Shown here one piece after another: positions 1-11,252 of a stretch of DNA of 64,000 nt. The DNA lies in contig NZ_CP080647.1 in NCBI RefSeq assembly GCF_019599145.1, positions 2,480,001 to 2,544,000 on the forward strand, written 5' to 3'. The position numbers and the translations under genes were made by a program. The notes beneath the pieces were generated by a model that did no database searches, was not told the origin of the DNA, and saw only the letters and a list, made by a program, of their open reading frames with translations. The number at the start of each line of letters is the position of its first letter. Positions within the stretch are counted from its first letter, which is position 1. Source of the DNA: Streptomyces akebiae. Its GTDB lineage: Bacteria; Actinomycetota; Actinomycetes; Streptomycetales; Streptomycetaceae.

Positions 1-781
1 CGAAGACCGAGAGCGAGCCGGAGATCGAGAGGATCACGCTCAGGCTCAGCACCGGTCGGATGCCGGGCGCGATGATGTACCGGAACTGGTGCCAGCGGTT
101 CGCGCCGTCGAGTTCGGCGGCCTCGTACAGCTCCCCCGGGATCGACTGGATCGCGCCGAGGAAGAGCACGAAGTTCAGGCCCATGTAGCGCCACACCGAG
201 ACGCCGGCGAGAGAGACGTTCGCGGAGGTCTCCGTGCCGAGCCAGGCGCGGTCCGACTCGTGTCCGAACAGGGCGAGGACCGAGTCGAGGGTGCCGCCGT
301 CCTGGAAGAAGTAGAGGAAGACGAAGCCGATCGCGACACCGTTGATCAGGTAGGGGAAGAAGAGGATGCCCTTGAAGACGTTCCGGAAGCGGAGGTTGAA
401 GCTGAGGACCGTCGCGAAGTAGAGGGCTGCCACGATCTGCACGGCGGACGCGGCCAGGTAGTAGGCGCTGACGAAGAAGACCCGGAACAGTTCGGGCCGG
501 GTGAAGATCTCGACGTAGTTGTCGGTGCCGGTGTAGTTCAGCTCGGGGCTGACGCCGTCCCAGTCGGTGAAGCTGTACGCCAGCATGTTGGCGACCGGCA
601 CGTAGGTGAAGGTGATCAGCAGGGCCAGCGGGACGGCCAGGAAGAGCCAGGGGGTGAGGCCGCGCCACAGGCGCACCCCGCGAGGGGCGCGCCGGGGCGT
701 GGGGGGCCGGGGCGCGGCCGCCCGGGGCCGCGCCGCCTTCTCCGTCGCGTGCGAGGGGGGTGTCGTACGCGCCTGGGGCAT
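1..781 (-). CDS. ABC sugar transporter permease, MalF type (3' end cut by window)
   Basis: Inner-membrane permease of a carbohydrate ABC importer. The ATG is at 779-781 and overlaps the TGA of the binding-protein gene (TGATG), so the two are translationally coupled. About 260 codons are visible. A basic, Pro/Arg-rich cytoplasmic N-terminus is followed by several hydrophobic helices starting near residue 40. The permease loop with the EAA-like stretch ELYEAAELDGANRWHQF lies near residue 215; this is the site that docks the ATPase in this family. The C-terminal part lies beyond position 1. The context (beta-mannosidase, LacI regulator) suggests manno-oligosaccharide or mannoside import. No ATPase gene is visible; Streptomyces importers of this class normally share MsiK, which is family knowledge and not seen here. 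Confidence 0.9.
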   Translation of the reverse strand, partial: MPQARTTPPSHATEKAARPRAAAPRPPTPRRAPRGVRLWRGLTPWLFLAVPLALLITFTYVPVANMLAYSFTDWDGVSPELNYTGTDNYVEIFTRPELFRVFFVSAYYLAASAVQIVAALYFATVLSFNLRFRNVFKGILFFPYLINGVAIGFVFLYFFQDGGTLDSVLALFGHESDRAWLGTETSANVSLAGVSVWRYMGLNFVLFLGAIQSIPGELYEAAELDGANRWHQFRYIIAPGIRPVLSLSVILSISGSLSVF

Positions 782-2097
782 CAGGACCCCACGGTCTTCG
801 CTGCCTCGGTCCAGCGCCTGCCGAGGTCGTCGAGGAAGTCGTCGACGTCGCCGTCCTTGGCGCCCCGGGCGATGTCGACCAGTTCCTGGCGGTAGGCCGG
901 CGCGTTGATGCCGACCTCCGAGGCGTTGTCGATCTCCTTGACCGTCCCGCCCTTGGCGTCGTCGAGTTCGATGAGTTCGACGCCCTGCTCCTCGTACGGC
1001 TTCAGGACCTCGGGCAAGGGTGCGTCCTTGAGCGTGGAGATCGAGAGGTTGTCCTGCGCGTAGCCCGACTTGTCGGTGAACCAGTCGATCCAGGCGCGGG
1101 CCGCCTCCTTGTGCTGGGAGTGGATGCTGACGGCCTGGTTGTAGTCGGGGTTGACGGTCGCGCAGGCCTTGCCGTCGACCCGGGCGGGGAAGGGCATGAA
1201 CCCTATGTCGTCGGGGTCGGCCCCGGCCTTCTCGGCGGCCTGCCGGAACTGGATGACCGCCCAGCTGCCGAGCCAGGCCGTCGCGATCTCGCCCTTGGCC
1301 AACTGGGGCTTGGAGTTCTCCCAGTTGGTGGTCGTCGGGTCCTTCTCGATCAGGCCCTGGTGCACGATGTCGTACAACAGCTGGTCGGCGACGCGCAGTT
1401 CGCCGTCCTCGCCCCAGGGGTTGCCCTCCGCGAGGCGGGTGGTGGCCTCGGTGTCGCAGCTCACCGAGCCGTTCACGGCGGTCCACTGGCTGAGCGGCCA
1501 CTGGGCCGCGAAGTTGGTGTAGTACGGGACGGCGTCGGTCTTGGACTTGATGGCCTTGAGCGCGGTGAGGAACTCCGCCGGGGTGGTGGGCCAGTCGGTG
1601 ACGCCGGCCTCGGCCCAGATCCGCTTGTTGTAGAGGAAGCCGGGGGCCGCGCCCATCGGACTCTGGCCGTAGACCTTGCCGTCGACGGCGGTGAAGTCGG
1701 TGAAGCGGTACTTCTCGCTCAGCTCCTTCTGGGTGCCGAGCGAAGCGAAGAACTTGGGGTAGTCGTTCTTCTTGATGACGGCCGGGATCATGAGCACGTC
1801 GCCGTAGTTGTCCGTGTTCATCCGGATCTTGACTTCGGCCTCGTAGTCGGTGATCGCGTCGAACTTCACCTTCACCTTCGGATAGGTCTTGTTGAAGTCG
1901 TCGGCGTACTTCTTCATCGTGCCGTCCTGCACGATGTCCGTCCGGTGGGTGAGGACCGTGATGGATCCGGACACCTGTGCCGGGTCGTCGGCCGCCTCGG
2001 CGTCGGCGCCCTTCGAGCTTCCGCCGCCGCCGGTGCAGCCCGACGCGAGAAGCGCGGCCGCCAGCAGTGTTCCGGTGAGCGTCTTCCGGTGGTTCAT
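781..2097 (-). CDS. Extracellular sugar-binding lipoprotein of ABC transporter
   Basis: Solute-binding protein that delivers a sugar to the adjacent permease, anchored to the outer face of the membrane. The N-terminus is a lipoprotein signal with lipobox LASGC followed by a Gly/Ser linker. The mature part has the family 1 (MalE-like) pattern, starting with SGSITVLTHRTD and an alternating alpha/beta fold of about 410 residues. A GTG at 2103 is in frame, but GGAG lies 9 nt upstream of the ATG at 2097, so that start is preferred (438 aa). It is divergent from the beta-mannosidase gene and shares its operator region. The substrate is inferred as a mannoside from the neighbours; the sequence alone does not show it. 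Confidence 0.92.
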   Translation of the reverse strand: MNHRKTLTGTLLAAALLASGCTGGGGSSKGADAEAADDPAQVSGSITVLTHRTDIVQDGTMKKYADDFNKTYPKVKVKFDAITDYEAEVKIRMNTDNYGDVLMIPAVIKKNDYPKFFASLGTQKELSEKYRFTDFTAVDGKVYGQSPMGAAPGFLYNKRIWAEAGVTDWPTTPAEFLTALKAIKSKTDAVPYYTNFAAQWPLSQWTAVNGSVSCDTEATTRLAEGNPWGEDGELRVADQLLYDIVHQGLIEKDPTTTNWENSKPQLAKGEIATAWLGSWAVIQFRQAAEKAGADPDDIGFMPFPARVDGKACATVNPDYNQAVSIHSQHKEAARAWIDWFTDKSGYAQDNLSISTLKDAPLPEVLKPYEEQGVELIELDDAKGGTVKEIDNASEVGINAPAYRQELVDIARGAKDGDVDDFLDDLGRRWTEAAKTVGS

Positions 2098-2166
2098 GTG
2101 CACCAGCTCCGTTCGGGACGGACGAGCACGGGTGGGATGGCTGGTTCGGCACTCTGGCAGCCTGTC

Positions 2167-2182
2167 ACTGAACCGGTAAAGT
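2167..2182. promoter_or_regulatory. LacI-type operator candidate 1 (mannoside locus)
   Basis: Imperfect palindrome ACTGAACCGGTAAAGT centred on CCGG, as usual for LacI-family operators. It lies 70 nt upstream of the binding-protein start and shares the pattern ACTNNACCGGTNNAG with the second site at 2235-2250. The likely ligand is the LacI regulator encoded at 4652. Confidence 0.6.
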
Positions 2183-2234
2183 CCCTATTTCGCCAAGGCT
2201 GCCGAAAGATTTCGCGATCGTGTCGAGGCATCTG

Positions 2235-2250
2235 ACTCGACCGGTTTAGG
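2235..2250. promoter_or_regulatory. LacI-type operator candidate 2 (mannoside locus)
   Basis: ACTCGACCGGTTTAGG, the second copy of the motif at 2167-2182, 68 bp centre to centre. It ends 8 nt before the ATG of the beta-mannosidase, so bound repressor would cover the initiation region of that gene. Confidence 0.6.
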
Positions 2251-2258
2251 GAGTGCGC

Positions 2259-4655
2259 ATGCTGGACGCCACACCGCTCACCGAGGGCTGGATCCTCCGG
2301 CACGAGCAGGGACCGCTCGCCGCCGTGGTGCCCGGGTGCGTGCACACCGATCTGCTGGCCGCGGGACTGATCCCGGATCCCTTCCTCGGACGCGCCGAGG
2401 ACGAGGTGGCGTGGGTGGGCCGCCGGGAGTGGACGTACGAGATCGAGTTGCCCGGGGGCGGCGCGGCCGGCGGCCACGACCAGACCGATCTGGTCTTCGA
2501 CGGGCTCGACACCGCCGCCGAGATCCGGCTCGACGGGCGGCTCCTCGGCTCGGTACGGAACATGCACCGCTCCTACCGCTTCGACATCACCGGCATGAGC
2601 GGTCTGCTCTCGGTGCGCTTCGCCTCCGCGTACGCCGAGGCCGAGGCGGTGCGCGAGCGGCTCGGCGACCGGCCAGGCGCCTATCCGCAGCCGTTCCAGT
2701 TCATCCGGAAGATGGCCTGCTCCTTCGGCTGGGACTGGGGGCCGACCCTCGTGACGGCCGGCATCTGGCGGCCCGTCCGGCTGGAGAGGTGGTCCACGGC
2801 ACGGATCGCCCGCGTACGGCCGCTGGTGACCGTCGACGGCACGACGGGGCGGGTGGAGCTGCTCGTCGACGTGGAGCGGGCGGCCGTGGAGGCGGGGCTG
2901 CGCCTGGAGGCCCGGGTGGGAGGGGTCACCGCGGCCGCGGAGGTCGAGGGGACGAGCGGCGTCGTACGGCTGGAGGTGCCGGGCGTGGAGCTGTGGTGGC
3001 CCCGAGGTTACGGTGAACAGCCGCTGTACGAGGTGGAGTTGACCCTGCACGGCGAAGGTGACGCGCTCGATGTGTGGCGGCGGCGGGTCGGGTTCCGGAC
3101 CGTGGAACTGGACCGGGGCGCCGATGAGCACGGGACCGGGTTCACGCTCGTCGTCAACGGGGAGCGGCTGTTCGCGCGCGGGGTGAACTGGATCCCGGAC
3201 GACGTGTTCCCCTCCCGCGTCACGCGCGAGCGGTACCGGGAGCGGCTGCGGCAGGCGGCCGGGGCCGGTGTCGATCTCGTACGGATCTGGGGCGGCGGGA
3301 TCTACGAGAGCGAGGACTTCTACGACGTCTGCGACGAGTCGGGGCTGCTGGTCTGGCAGGACTTCCCGTTCGCGTGCGCGGCCTACCCGGAGGAGCAGCC
3401 GCTGCGGGGCGAGGTGGAGGCCGAGGCGCGGGAGAACGTCGTACGGCTGATGCCGCACCCGTCGCTGGTGCTGTGGAACGGCAACAACGAGAACCTGTGG
3501 GGGTTCAGGGACTGGGGCTGGGAGGAGCGGCTCGCCGGGGAGTCGTGGGGCGAGGGGTACTACCTGGGGCTGCTGCCGCGCGTGGTCGCGGAGCTGGACC
3601 CGACCCGGCCCTACACGGCGGGCAGTCCGTGGTCGGGTTCGTGGGACCGGCATCCGAACGACCCCGCGCACGGCACGCACCACTCCTGGGAGGTGTGGAA
3701 CCGGCGGGACTACGCCGAGTACCGGGCGAGCGTGCCGCGGTTCGTCGCCGAGTTCGGGTGGCAGGCGCCGCCCGCGTACGCGACCCTGCGGCGGGCGCTG
3801 CCCGGTGAGGAGCTCGCGTCCGACTCCCCCGGCATGCTGCACCACCAGAAGGCCGAGGACGGGAACGGCAAGCTGGAGCGGGGGCTCGCGCGTCATTTCG
3901 TGGTGCCGGAGGGGGACTTCGACCGCTGGCACTATCTGACGCAGGTCAACCAGGCGCGCGCGATCGCGGCCGGGATCGAGCACTGGCGGTCCCACTGGCC
4001 GGTGTGCGCGGGCACGGTCGTGTGGCAGCTCAACGACTGCTGGCCGGTGACCTCGTGGGCGGCGGTCGACGGGGACGGGCGGGAGAAGCCGCTGTACCAC
4101 GAGCTGCGCCGGCTGTACGCGGACCGGCTGCTGACGCTTCACGTGCGCGGGGAAGGGCTGGTGTTGGCCGTCGTGAACCAGGCGGGCGACCGATGGGTCC
4201 CGGGTGGGCTGCGGTTGCGGCGGATGTCCGTGGAGGGGGCCGTCGTCGCCGAGGTGGCGGTGGAGGTGTCCGCCGCCGCGCGTACGGTGGCCGAGGTACG
4301 GGTGCCGCAAGAGGTGGAGCCCGTGGGGGCGAAGGAGTTCCTGGTGGCGGACGGGCGGGACGGTCAGGGGCCGCTGCGGGCGGTGCACTTCCCGCTGCCG
4401 GATCGTGAAGTGCCTTATCCGAGGCCGGAGTTCGATGTAGAGGTCGGTCCCGGCGCGGTGACCGTGACGGCCAGGACGCTGCTGCGCGACCTGCTGCTCC
4501 AGGCGGACCGGCTGGGGCCGGCGGCGCGTGCCGACACCGGGCTGGTTACCCTGTTGCCGGGGGAGCGGGTGACCATCGGGGTGCGCGGGCTGGAGGCCGT
4601 GCCCGACGTGGCGGACGTGCGACGGGCCCTGTACTGCGTGGAGCCCGCCCGATGA
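2259..4655 (+). CDS. Glycoside hydrolase family 2 beta-mannosidase
   Basis: Cleaves terminal beta-linked mannose from manno-oligosaccharides (EC 3.2.1.25 by family). The 798-residue length and domain order fit GH2 beta-mannosidases: jelly-roll sugar-binding domain, Ig-like domains, then a TIM barrel. The acid/base Glu is near residue 411 in WNGNNEN, and the nucleophile Glu is near 498 in FVAEFGW. No signal peptide is present, so it acts in the cytoplasm on imported sugars, matching the divergent ABC importer. A GTG at 2253 is in frame, but AGGGAG at 2248-2253 is correctly spaced for the ATG at 2259. It overlaps the downstream regulator gene by ATGA. Confidence 0.95.
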   Translation: MLDATPLTEGWILRHEQGPLAAVVPGCVHTDLLAAGLIPDPFLGRAEDEVAWVGRREWTYEIELPGGGAAGGHDQTDLVFDGLDTAAEIRLDGRLLGSVRNMHRSYRFDITGMSGLLSVRFASAYAEAEAVRERLGDRPGAYPQPFQFIRKMACSFGWDWGPTLVTAGIWRPVRLERWSTARIARVRPLVTVDGTTGRVELLVDVERAAVEAGLRLEARVGGVTAAAEVEGTSGVVRLEVPGVELWWPRGYGEQPLYEVELTLHGEGDALDVWRRRVGFRTVELDRGADEHGTGFTLVVNGERLFARGVNWIPDDVFPSRVTRERYRERLRQAAGAGVDLVRIWGGGIYESEDFYDVCDESGLLVWQDFPFACAAYPEEQPLRGEVEAEARENVVRLMPHPSLVLWNGNNENLWGFRDWGWEERLAGESWGEGYYLGLLPRVVAELDPTRPYTAGSPWSGSWDRHPNDPAHGTHHSWEVWNRRDYAEYRASVPRFVAEFGWQAPPAYATLRRALPGEELASDSPGMLHHQKAEDGNGKLERGLARHFVVPEGDFDRWHYLTQVNQARAIAAGIEHWRSHWPVCAGTVVWQLNDCWPVTSWAAVDGDGREKPLYHELRRLYADRLLTLHVRGEGLVLAVVNQAGDRWVPGGLRLRRMSVEGAVVAEVAVEVSAAARTVAEVRVPQEVEPVGAKEFLVADGRDGQGPLRAVHFPLPDREVPYPRPEFDVEVGPGAVTVTARTLLRDLLLQADRLGPAARADTGLVTLLPGERVTIGVRGLEAVPDVADVRRALYCVEPAR

Positions 4656-5719
4656 GCACCTCACCGACTCCGCCACCGCCCCAACCGTCGGGTCCGCCCC
4701 CGGCCCCGCGCGTGACCATCAAGGACGTCGCCGCGCTCGCCGGGGTGTCCAAGGGCGCGGTGTCGCTCGCCTTCAACCGGAAGCCGGGGCTGTCCGACGC
4801 CACGCGGGACCGGATCTTCGCGGCGGCACGGGAGCTCGGGTGGGCGCCGAACCTGGCGGCGCGGTCGTTGTCGAGCCAGCGGGTCGACGTGGTGGGGCTG
4901 GCGATCTGCCGGCCCGCCAAGCAGCTCGGGCTCGAACCGTTCTACATGGAGTTCATCTCCGGCGTGGAGAGCGTGCTGACCGAGCGGTCCTGCTCCCTGC
5001 TGCTGCGGCTGGTGCGGAATCTGGAGGAGGAGGTGGGGCTCCAGGACGCGTGGTGGCGGGGGCGGCAGGTCAGTGGGTCGATCCTCGTCGACTTCCGCGC
5101 GGACGATCCGAGAGTGGCCGCGGTGGGACGGCTGGGGGTGCCGGTGGTGGCCGTCGGGCATCCGTCGCTGACCGGCGGGCTCACGTCGGTGTGGACGGAC
5201 GACGCGACCGCCGTGACGGAGGCGGTGCGGTATCTGGCGGCGCTGGGGCATCGGCGGATCGCCCGGGTGGGGGGCGCGGCCGCGCTGGGGCACACGGCCA
5301 TTCGTACGGCGGCGTTCGATCAGGCGGCGCGGGAGCTGCGGCTGGCCGGGGCCTGGCAGGTGGCGACCGATTTCTCGGGGGAGGCGGGGGCGCGGGCGAC
5401 GCGGTCGCTGCTGACCGGGGCGGGGGACGACCGGCCCACGGCGATCGTCTACGACAACGACATCATGGCGGTGGCGGGGTTGTCGGTGGCGGCGGAGATG
5501 GGCGTGCGGGTGCCGGAGGAGGTGTCCCTGCTGGCCTGGGACGACTCCCAGTTGTGCCGGCTGACGCGGCCGACCCTGTCCGCGATGAGTCATGACGTGC
5601 ACGGGTTCGGGGCGGATGTGGCGCGGACGTTGTTCGAGGTGATCGCCGGAGGTGGGGCTTCCCGTCCGGCGGCCACGCCCGTGCTGGTTCCGCGAGGGTC
5701 GACCGCGACCGCCCCTTGA
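4652..5719 (+). CDS. LacI-family transcriptional regulator
   Basis: 355-residue repressor-type regulator. The N-terminal HTH and hinge region runs from about residue 22 to 75, with VTIKDVAALAGVSKGAVSLA and the hinge helix LAARSLSSQR. A periplasmic-binding-protein-like ligand domain fills the remainder. It starts inside the beta-mannosidase stop (ATGA overlap), so it is co-transcribed with it. The natural targets are the paired ACCGGT-centred palindromes at 2167 and 2235, giving an autoregulated mannoside circuit. The inducer is inferred to be a mannoside. Confidence 0.93.
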   Translation: MSTSPTPPPPQPSGPPPAPRVTIKDVAALAGVSKGAVSLAFNRKPGLSDATRDRIFAAARELGWAPNLAARSLSSQRVDVVGLAICRPAKQLGLEPFYMEFISGVESVLTERSCSLLLRLVRNLEEEVGLQDAWWRGRQVSGSILVDFRADDPRVAAVGRLGVPVVAVGHPSLTGGLTSVWTDDATAVTEAVRYLAALGHRRIARVGGAAALGHTAIRTAAFDQAARELRLAGAWQVATDFSGEAGARATRSLLTGAGDDRPTAIVYDNDIMAVAGLSVAAEMGVRVPEEVSLLAWDDSQLCRLTRPTLSAMSHDVHGFGADVARTLFEVIAGGGASRPAATPVLVPRGSTATAP

Positions 5720-5734
5720 CCGCCGTACGGGGAC

Positions 5735-5780
5735 AGGGGGTGCGTCGGGGCTGGTCGCGCGGTTCCTCGTGCCCTTCGGG
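5735..5780 (-). repeat. Streptomyces intergenic repeat, copy 1 (inverted)
   Basis: On the minus strand this reads as a variant of the GGGGCGCGGGGAACYGCGCGA family, followed by CCAGCC. Copies in the other orientation are at 9374 and 22114. It lies just after the LacI gene stop and may act as a transcript end or stability element. Confidence 0.6.
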
Positions 5781-5859
5781 CGACTTTGTGTAACCGGCGG
5801 TAACATGCAGAAGGCGTGTGACGTTCGCCGCTCCCCTCCCCAGGGGTGGGCAGCACAGT

Positions 5860-5895
5860 TACTCGCAAGTAGCATGGGCCTGAGCGCGCGCTCAG
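5860..5895. promoter_or_regulatory. Two operator-like palindromes upstream of fadA
   Basis: TACTCGCAAGTA (5860-5871) is a TACT-N4-AGTA inverted repeat, the style of site used by TetR-type fatty-acid regulators. CTGAGCGCGCGCTCAG (5880-5895) is a perfect 16-bp palindrome. Both lie 50-90 nt before the fadA start. The regulator is not encoded in this window. Confidence 0.45.
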
Positions 5896-5945
5896 CGGTT
5901 GCGCGTCGCAGCAGTGCCGTCCCGCACCTCTGGAGGAGAGCCATC

Positions 5946-7168
5946 GTGCCTCGTACCGTCAAGGAAGTCGTCTTCGTCGACGGCGTCCGCACCCCGTTCG
6001 GCAAGGCGGGCCCGAAGGGCATCTACCACGAGACCCGCGCCGACGACCTCGTCGTGAAGGCGATCCGGGAGCTGCTGCGCCGCAACCCCGGTCTGGAGCC
6101 CGCGAAGATCGACGAGGTCGCCATCGCCGCGACCACGCAGATCGGTGACCAGGGCCTCACCATCGGCCGCACGGCGGGCATCCTCGCCGGTCTGCCGCAG
6201 TCGGTGCCCGGTTACTCCATCGACCGGATGTGCGCCGGCGCCCTGACCGCCGTCACCTCGGTCGCCGGTTCCGTCGCCTTCGGCGCGTACGACGTCGCCA
6301 TCGCCGGTGGTGTCGAGCACATGGGCCGCCACCCGATGGGTGAGGGCGTCGACCCGAACCCGCGCTTCGTCAGCGAGAAGCTGGTCGACGAGTCCGCCCT
6401 GTTCATGGGCATGACCGCCGAGAACCTGCACGACCGCTACCCGACGATCACCAAGCAGCGCGCCGACGAGTACGCCGTGCGCTCCCAGGAGAAGGCCGCC
6501 AAGGCGTACGCCAACGGCAAGATCCAGGCCGACCTGGTACCGATCTCGGTGCGCCGCACCAACGCCGAGGCCGGCGAGACCGGCTGGGGCCTGGTCACCG
6601 CCGACGAGCCGATGCGTCCGGGCACGACCATCGAGAACCTGACAGGCCTCAAGACGCCGTTCCGCGTGCACGGCCGGGTCACCGCCGGTAACGCGGCCGG
6701 TCTGAACGACGGCGCCACCGCCTCGCTCATCGCGTCCGAGGACTTCGCCCGCGAGAACAACCTCCCGGTGAAGATGCGCCTCGTCTCGTACTCCTTCGCG
6801 GGTGTCGAGCCGGAGGTCATGGGCTACGGCCCGATCCCGGCGACGGAGAAGGCGCTCGCCCAGGCGGGTCTGTCGATCGACGACATCGGCCTGTTCGAGA
6901 TCAACGAGGCCTTCGCCGTGCAGGTGCTCGCCTTCCTGGAGCACTACGGCATCGCCGACGACGACGCGCGCGTCAACCAGTACGGCGGCGCCATCGCCTT
7001 CGGTCACCCGCTGGCCTCCTCGGGTGTGCGTCTGATGACGCAGCTCGCCCGCCAGTTCGAGGAGCAGCCGGAGGTCCGCTACGGCCTCACCACCATGTGC
7101 GTCGGCTTCGGCATGGGCGCCACCGTCATCTGGGAGAACCCGCACCACAAGGACGCCGGAGGCGACAA

Positions 7169-7172
<4 letters not shown>
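5946..7172 (+). CDS. fadA: Acetyl-CoA acyltransferase (thiolase)
   Basis: Catalyses thiolytic cleavage of 3-ketoacyl-CoA, the last step of beta-oxidation, in the cytoplasm. 408 residues, normal for the family. The nucleophilic Cys is at about 96 in DRMCAGALTAV, His at about 354 in FGHPLASSG, and the second Cys at about 385 in CVGFGMGATV; NEAFAVQ is also present. The GTG at 5946 is chosen because GGAGGAG precedes it and the product then starts at the usual PRTVKEVVFVDGVRTPFG. The upstream in-frame ATG extension has no homology-like character. It overlaps fadB by GTGA, so both halves of the beta-oxidation complex are translated together. Confidence 0.95.
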
Positions 7173-9298
<2,126 letters not shown>

Positions 9299-9313
9299 CC
9301 ACCGGACACGGGT

Positions 9314-9343
9314 GAGGGCCTCCGCCTGCGGGCGGAGGCCCTC
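9314..9343 (+). terminator. Hairpin terminator after fadAB
   Basis: Perfect 13-bp stem GAGGGCCTCCGCC with its complement, 4-nt loop, then CTCTTCCC. It starts 16 nt after the fadB stop codon. Confidence 0.85.
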
Positions 9344-9362
9344 TTCCCATGTGTCCGCCGCG

Positions 9363-9430
9363 CCCCTCAGCGGCCCCTGAGGGGCGCGGGGAACCGCGCG
9401 AGCGACCCTCCCCACGACCCGCACCCGCCG
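9363..9430 (+). repeat. Streptomyces intergenic repeat, copy 2
   Basis: CCCCTCAG/CTGAGGGG mini-hairpin running into GGGGCGCGGGGAACCGCGCG, then a CCACGACCCGCACCCG tail. It has the same core and tail layout as copy 3 at 22114. It lies between the convergent ends of fadB and the lectin-like gene. Confidence 0.65.
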
Positions 9431-9483
9431 AACCAGCACCCCGGCAGAGGCGTGGGCGCATACACGCGGGCGCGAACGCCCCG

Positions 9484-10605
9484 TCAGACGGCGACCGACG
9501 GCGCCAACGCCAAGCCCGGCTCATCGTTCTGCCGGGCCATGCGCAACGCGCCCGCCGCGTCGATCAACCCGAGCACCACCCGCCCGTCGGCGTCCCGAGC
9601 CAACGCCGGCGCCCCCACACAGCGCTCACGGGTCGGCGACCACCACACCCCGGCCTGCTCGTTCTCCGTACCGCAGGCCGCCAGCACGACCCGCCCCTCG
9701 ACGTCGCGATGGGCCAGGACCGTACAGTCGTACCCGTCGAGCGGCACCCGCAGCACGGCACCCGGGCCCTCGGCCGGAGCCCCGCCCAGCGGGATCACGT
9801 CGCCGCCCGGCCGGTGGGCGACGACGCCTCCGGTCGCCGGGTCGGTCCAGTAGTACGTCGCCCGGTCGGGCCCGGTCTCCAGACCCACCGCGCTGCCACC
9901 GGCCACCGAGAGCGGAATGGTGGGCGCCTGGCCGAAGGCCCCGTCGGGCTTCTCCTGCGTCCAGCGCATGATGAGGTCCTGTCCGCCGACCAGCGCCTCG
10001 ACGTGCCCGGACGTGTACGCGACCACGGCCACGGGATCCTGCACCAGACTGCCCTTGAGGTCGGTCCACGCACTCCACTTGCCGCCCGCCAGCTCCCGGC
10101 GCAGCATGACGCCGCCACCCGCGTTGCGTGCGAAGACATGGACGTTGCCGCCGGCACTCACCGCGCCGGTGGGCATCCCGAAGCGCGCCGCCTTCGCCGC
10201 GTCCTTGTGCGGATTGCCCAGCGAACGCCATTCGGTGACCGGTCGGCCGGTCTGGTACTGGATGGCGTGCACGATGTCCACGGCGGGCGGGCCGTCTGCC
10301 GTGGGGACCTCACGGCGGCCGAGGAAGTGCACATAGGTGTCCGCGCCCTGCACGATGTGAAGGTCGGTCAGCCCCGACACGGGGAAGAGGTCCGGGCCCG
10401 TCCACTCGGCGCCGCCGGGCCGCGTCTGCGTCCAGCGCAGCAGCCCCGTGCGCGCGCGGGCGTACGCGGTGAGCCTGCCGTCCTTGCCGAGGACGAGCCA
10501 GGAACCGGCGAGCGTCGTCTCGGCCCTGTGCCGCGCGCTCCCGCCGTTCGCCGAAATGCCGGTCGCCGCCCCCTGGGCCGCGGCGCGCCCGGATCTGGTC
10601 CGCAT
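9484..10605 (-). CDS. Lectin-like / beta-propeller hypothetical protein
   Basis: 373 residues, no recognised enzymatic motif. The sequence is a series of related units of about 45-50 residues with Trp-rich strands (LLRWTQTRPGG, ALVGGQDLIMRWTQEKPDG, VWWSPTRERCVG). This is the look of a tachylectin or PLL-like beta-propeller that reads sugars; the assignment is an inference from repeat texture. The ATG at 10605 is chosen because the longer upstream frame runs antisense through the next gene. The N-terminus has no convincing signal peptide, which is odd for a lectin. It is convergent with fadB across a repeat. Confidence 0.7.
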   Translation of the reverse strand: MRTRSGRAAAQGAATGISANGGSARHRAETTLAGSWLVLGKDGRLTAYARARTGLLRWTQTRPGGAEWTGPDLFPVSGLTDLHIVQGADTYVHFLGRREVPTADGPPAVDIVHAIQYQTGRPVTEWRSLGNPHKDAAKAARFGMPTGAVSAGGNVHVFARNAGGGVMLRRELAGGKWSAWTDLKGSLVQDPVAVVAYTSGHVEALVGGQDLIMRWTQEKPDGAFGQAPTIPLSVAGGSAVGLETGPDRATYYWTDPATGGVVAHRPGGDVIPLGGAPAEGPGAVLRVPLDGYDCTVLAHRDVEGRVVLAACGTENEQAGVWWSPTRERCVGAPALARDADGRVVLGLIDAAGALRMARQNDEPGLALAPSVAV

Positions 10606-10624
10606 GACGTGACCTGCCCCTTCC

Positions 10625-10654
10625 GATGACGCTCGGCGCGATGACGCTCGGCGC
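10625..10654. repeat. Exact tandem 15-bp duplication
   Basis: GATGACGCTCGGCGC occurs twice head to tail (10625-10639 and 10640-10654) just upstream of the lectin-like gene start. It lies in the leader shared with the divergent NYN gene. Confidence 0.8.
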
Positions 10655-10764
10655 GGCTCTCCGGCCGCCTTCTCGCACGCGACACGGAAGGCCGAGCGGA
10701 CCCCATCATAGGATGAACGTTTTACCGATCCGGCGTGGCCGCCCGGCATGCGACCCTGTCCCCC

Positions 10765-11139
10765 ATGGACGCCCCCCTGCTCGTGATCGTCGACGCCGCC
10801 AACGTCATCGGCTCCGTCCCCGACGGCTGGTGGCGCGACCGACGCGGTGCCGCGGAGCGGCTGCGCGACCGCCTGGCCCGGGACGGGATCCCCGGTCGGG
10901 ACGGGCCCGTCGAACTCGTGATGGTCGTCGAGGGCGCGGCCCGAGGCGTGGAGCCGGTGCCCGGCGTACGGGTCGAGGCGGCACCTGGCAGCGGTGACGA
11001 CCGCATCGTGGAACTCGTCGCCGAGGAGGCGCACGACCGCCCCTGCCTCGTCGTCACCGCCGACCGCGAACTACGGCGCAGGGTGGGCGAGTTGGGCGCC
11101 GAGGTGACCGGGCCGCGGACGGTGCGGGGCGGGTCCTGA
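10765..11139 (+). CDS. NYN/PIN-like domain small protein
   Basis: 124-residue cytoplasmic protein. VIVDAANVIGS at the N-terminus, a conserved DD pair in GSGDDRIVELV near residue 75, and VVTADRELRRRV near 95 give the acidic pattern of NYN/PIN-fold nucleases. Annotation pipelines often call this family an NTP pyrophosphohydrolase; the motif pattern fits a PIN-type fold better. Activity is not proven. Start ATG at 10765 gives the usual MDAPLLVIVD beginning. It is divergent from the lectin-like gene. Confidence 0.75.
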   Translation: MDAPLLVIVDAANVIGSVPDGWWRDRRGAAERLRDRLARDGIPGRDGPVELVMVVEGAARGVEPVPGVRVEAAPGSGDDRIVELVAEEAHDRPCLVVTADRELRRRVGELGAEVTGPRTVRGGS

Positions 11140-11252
11140 GCCGCTGGTGGTGCCCGTCGCAGGACCTGGCCGAGGGGAGCGCGTCCTTCATGTCCGAGCC
11201 CACCGGCGGGAATTGACCTCACCCATGCCGGGCATCCGAGAGAGCAGACCAC

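Noticed and set aside
2094..4676. 860-codon open frame on the minus strand
   Set aside because: Antisense of the GH2 beta-mannosidase and of biased composition.
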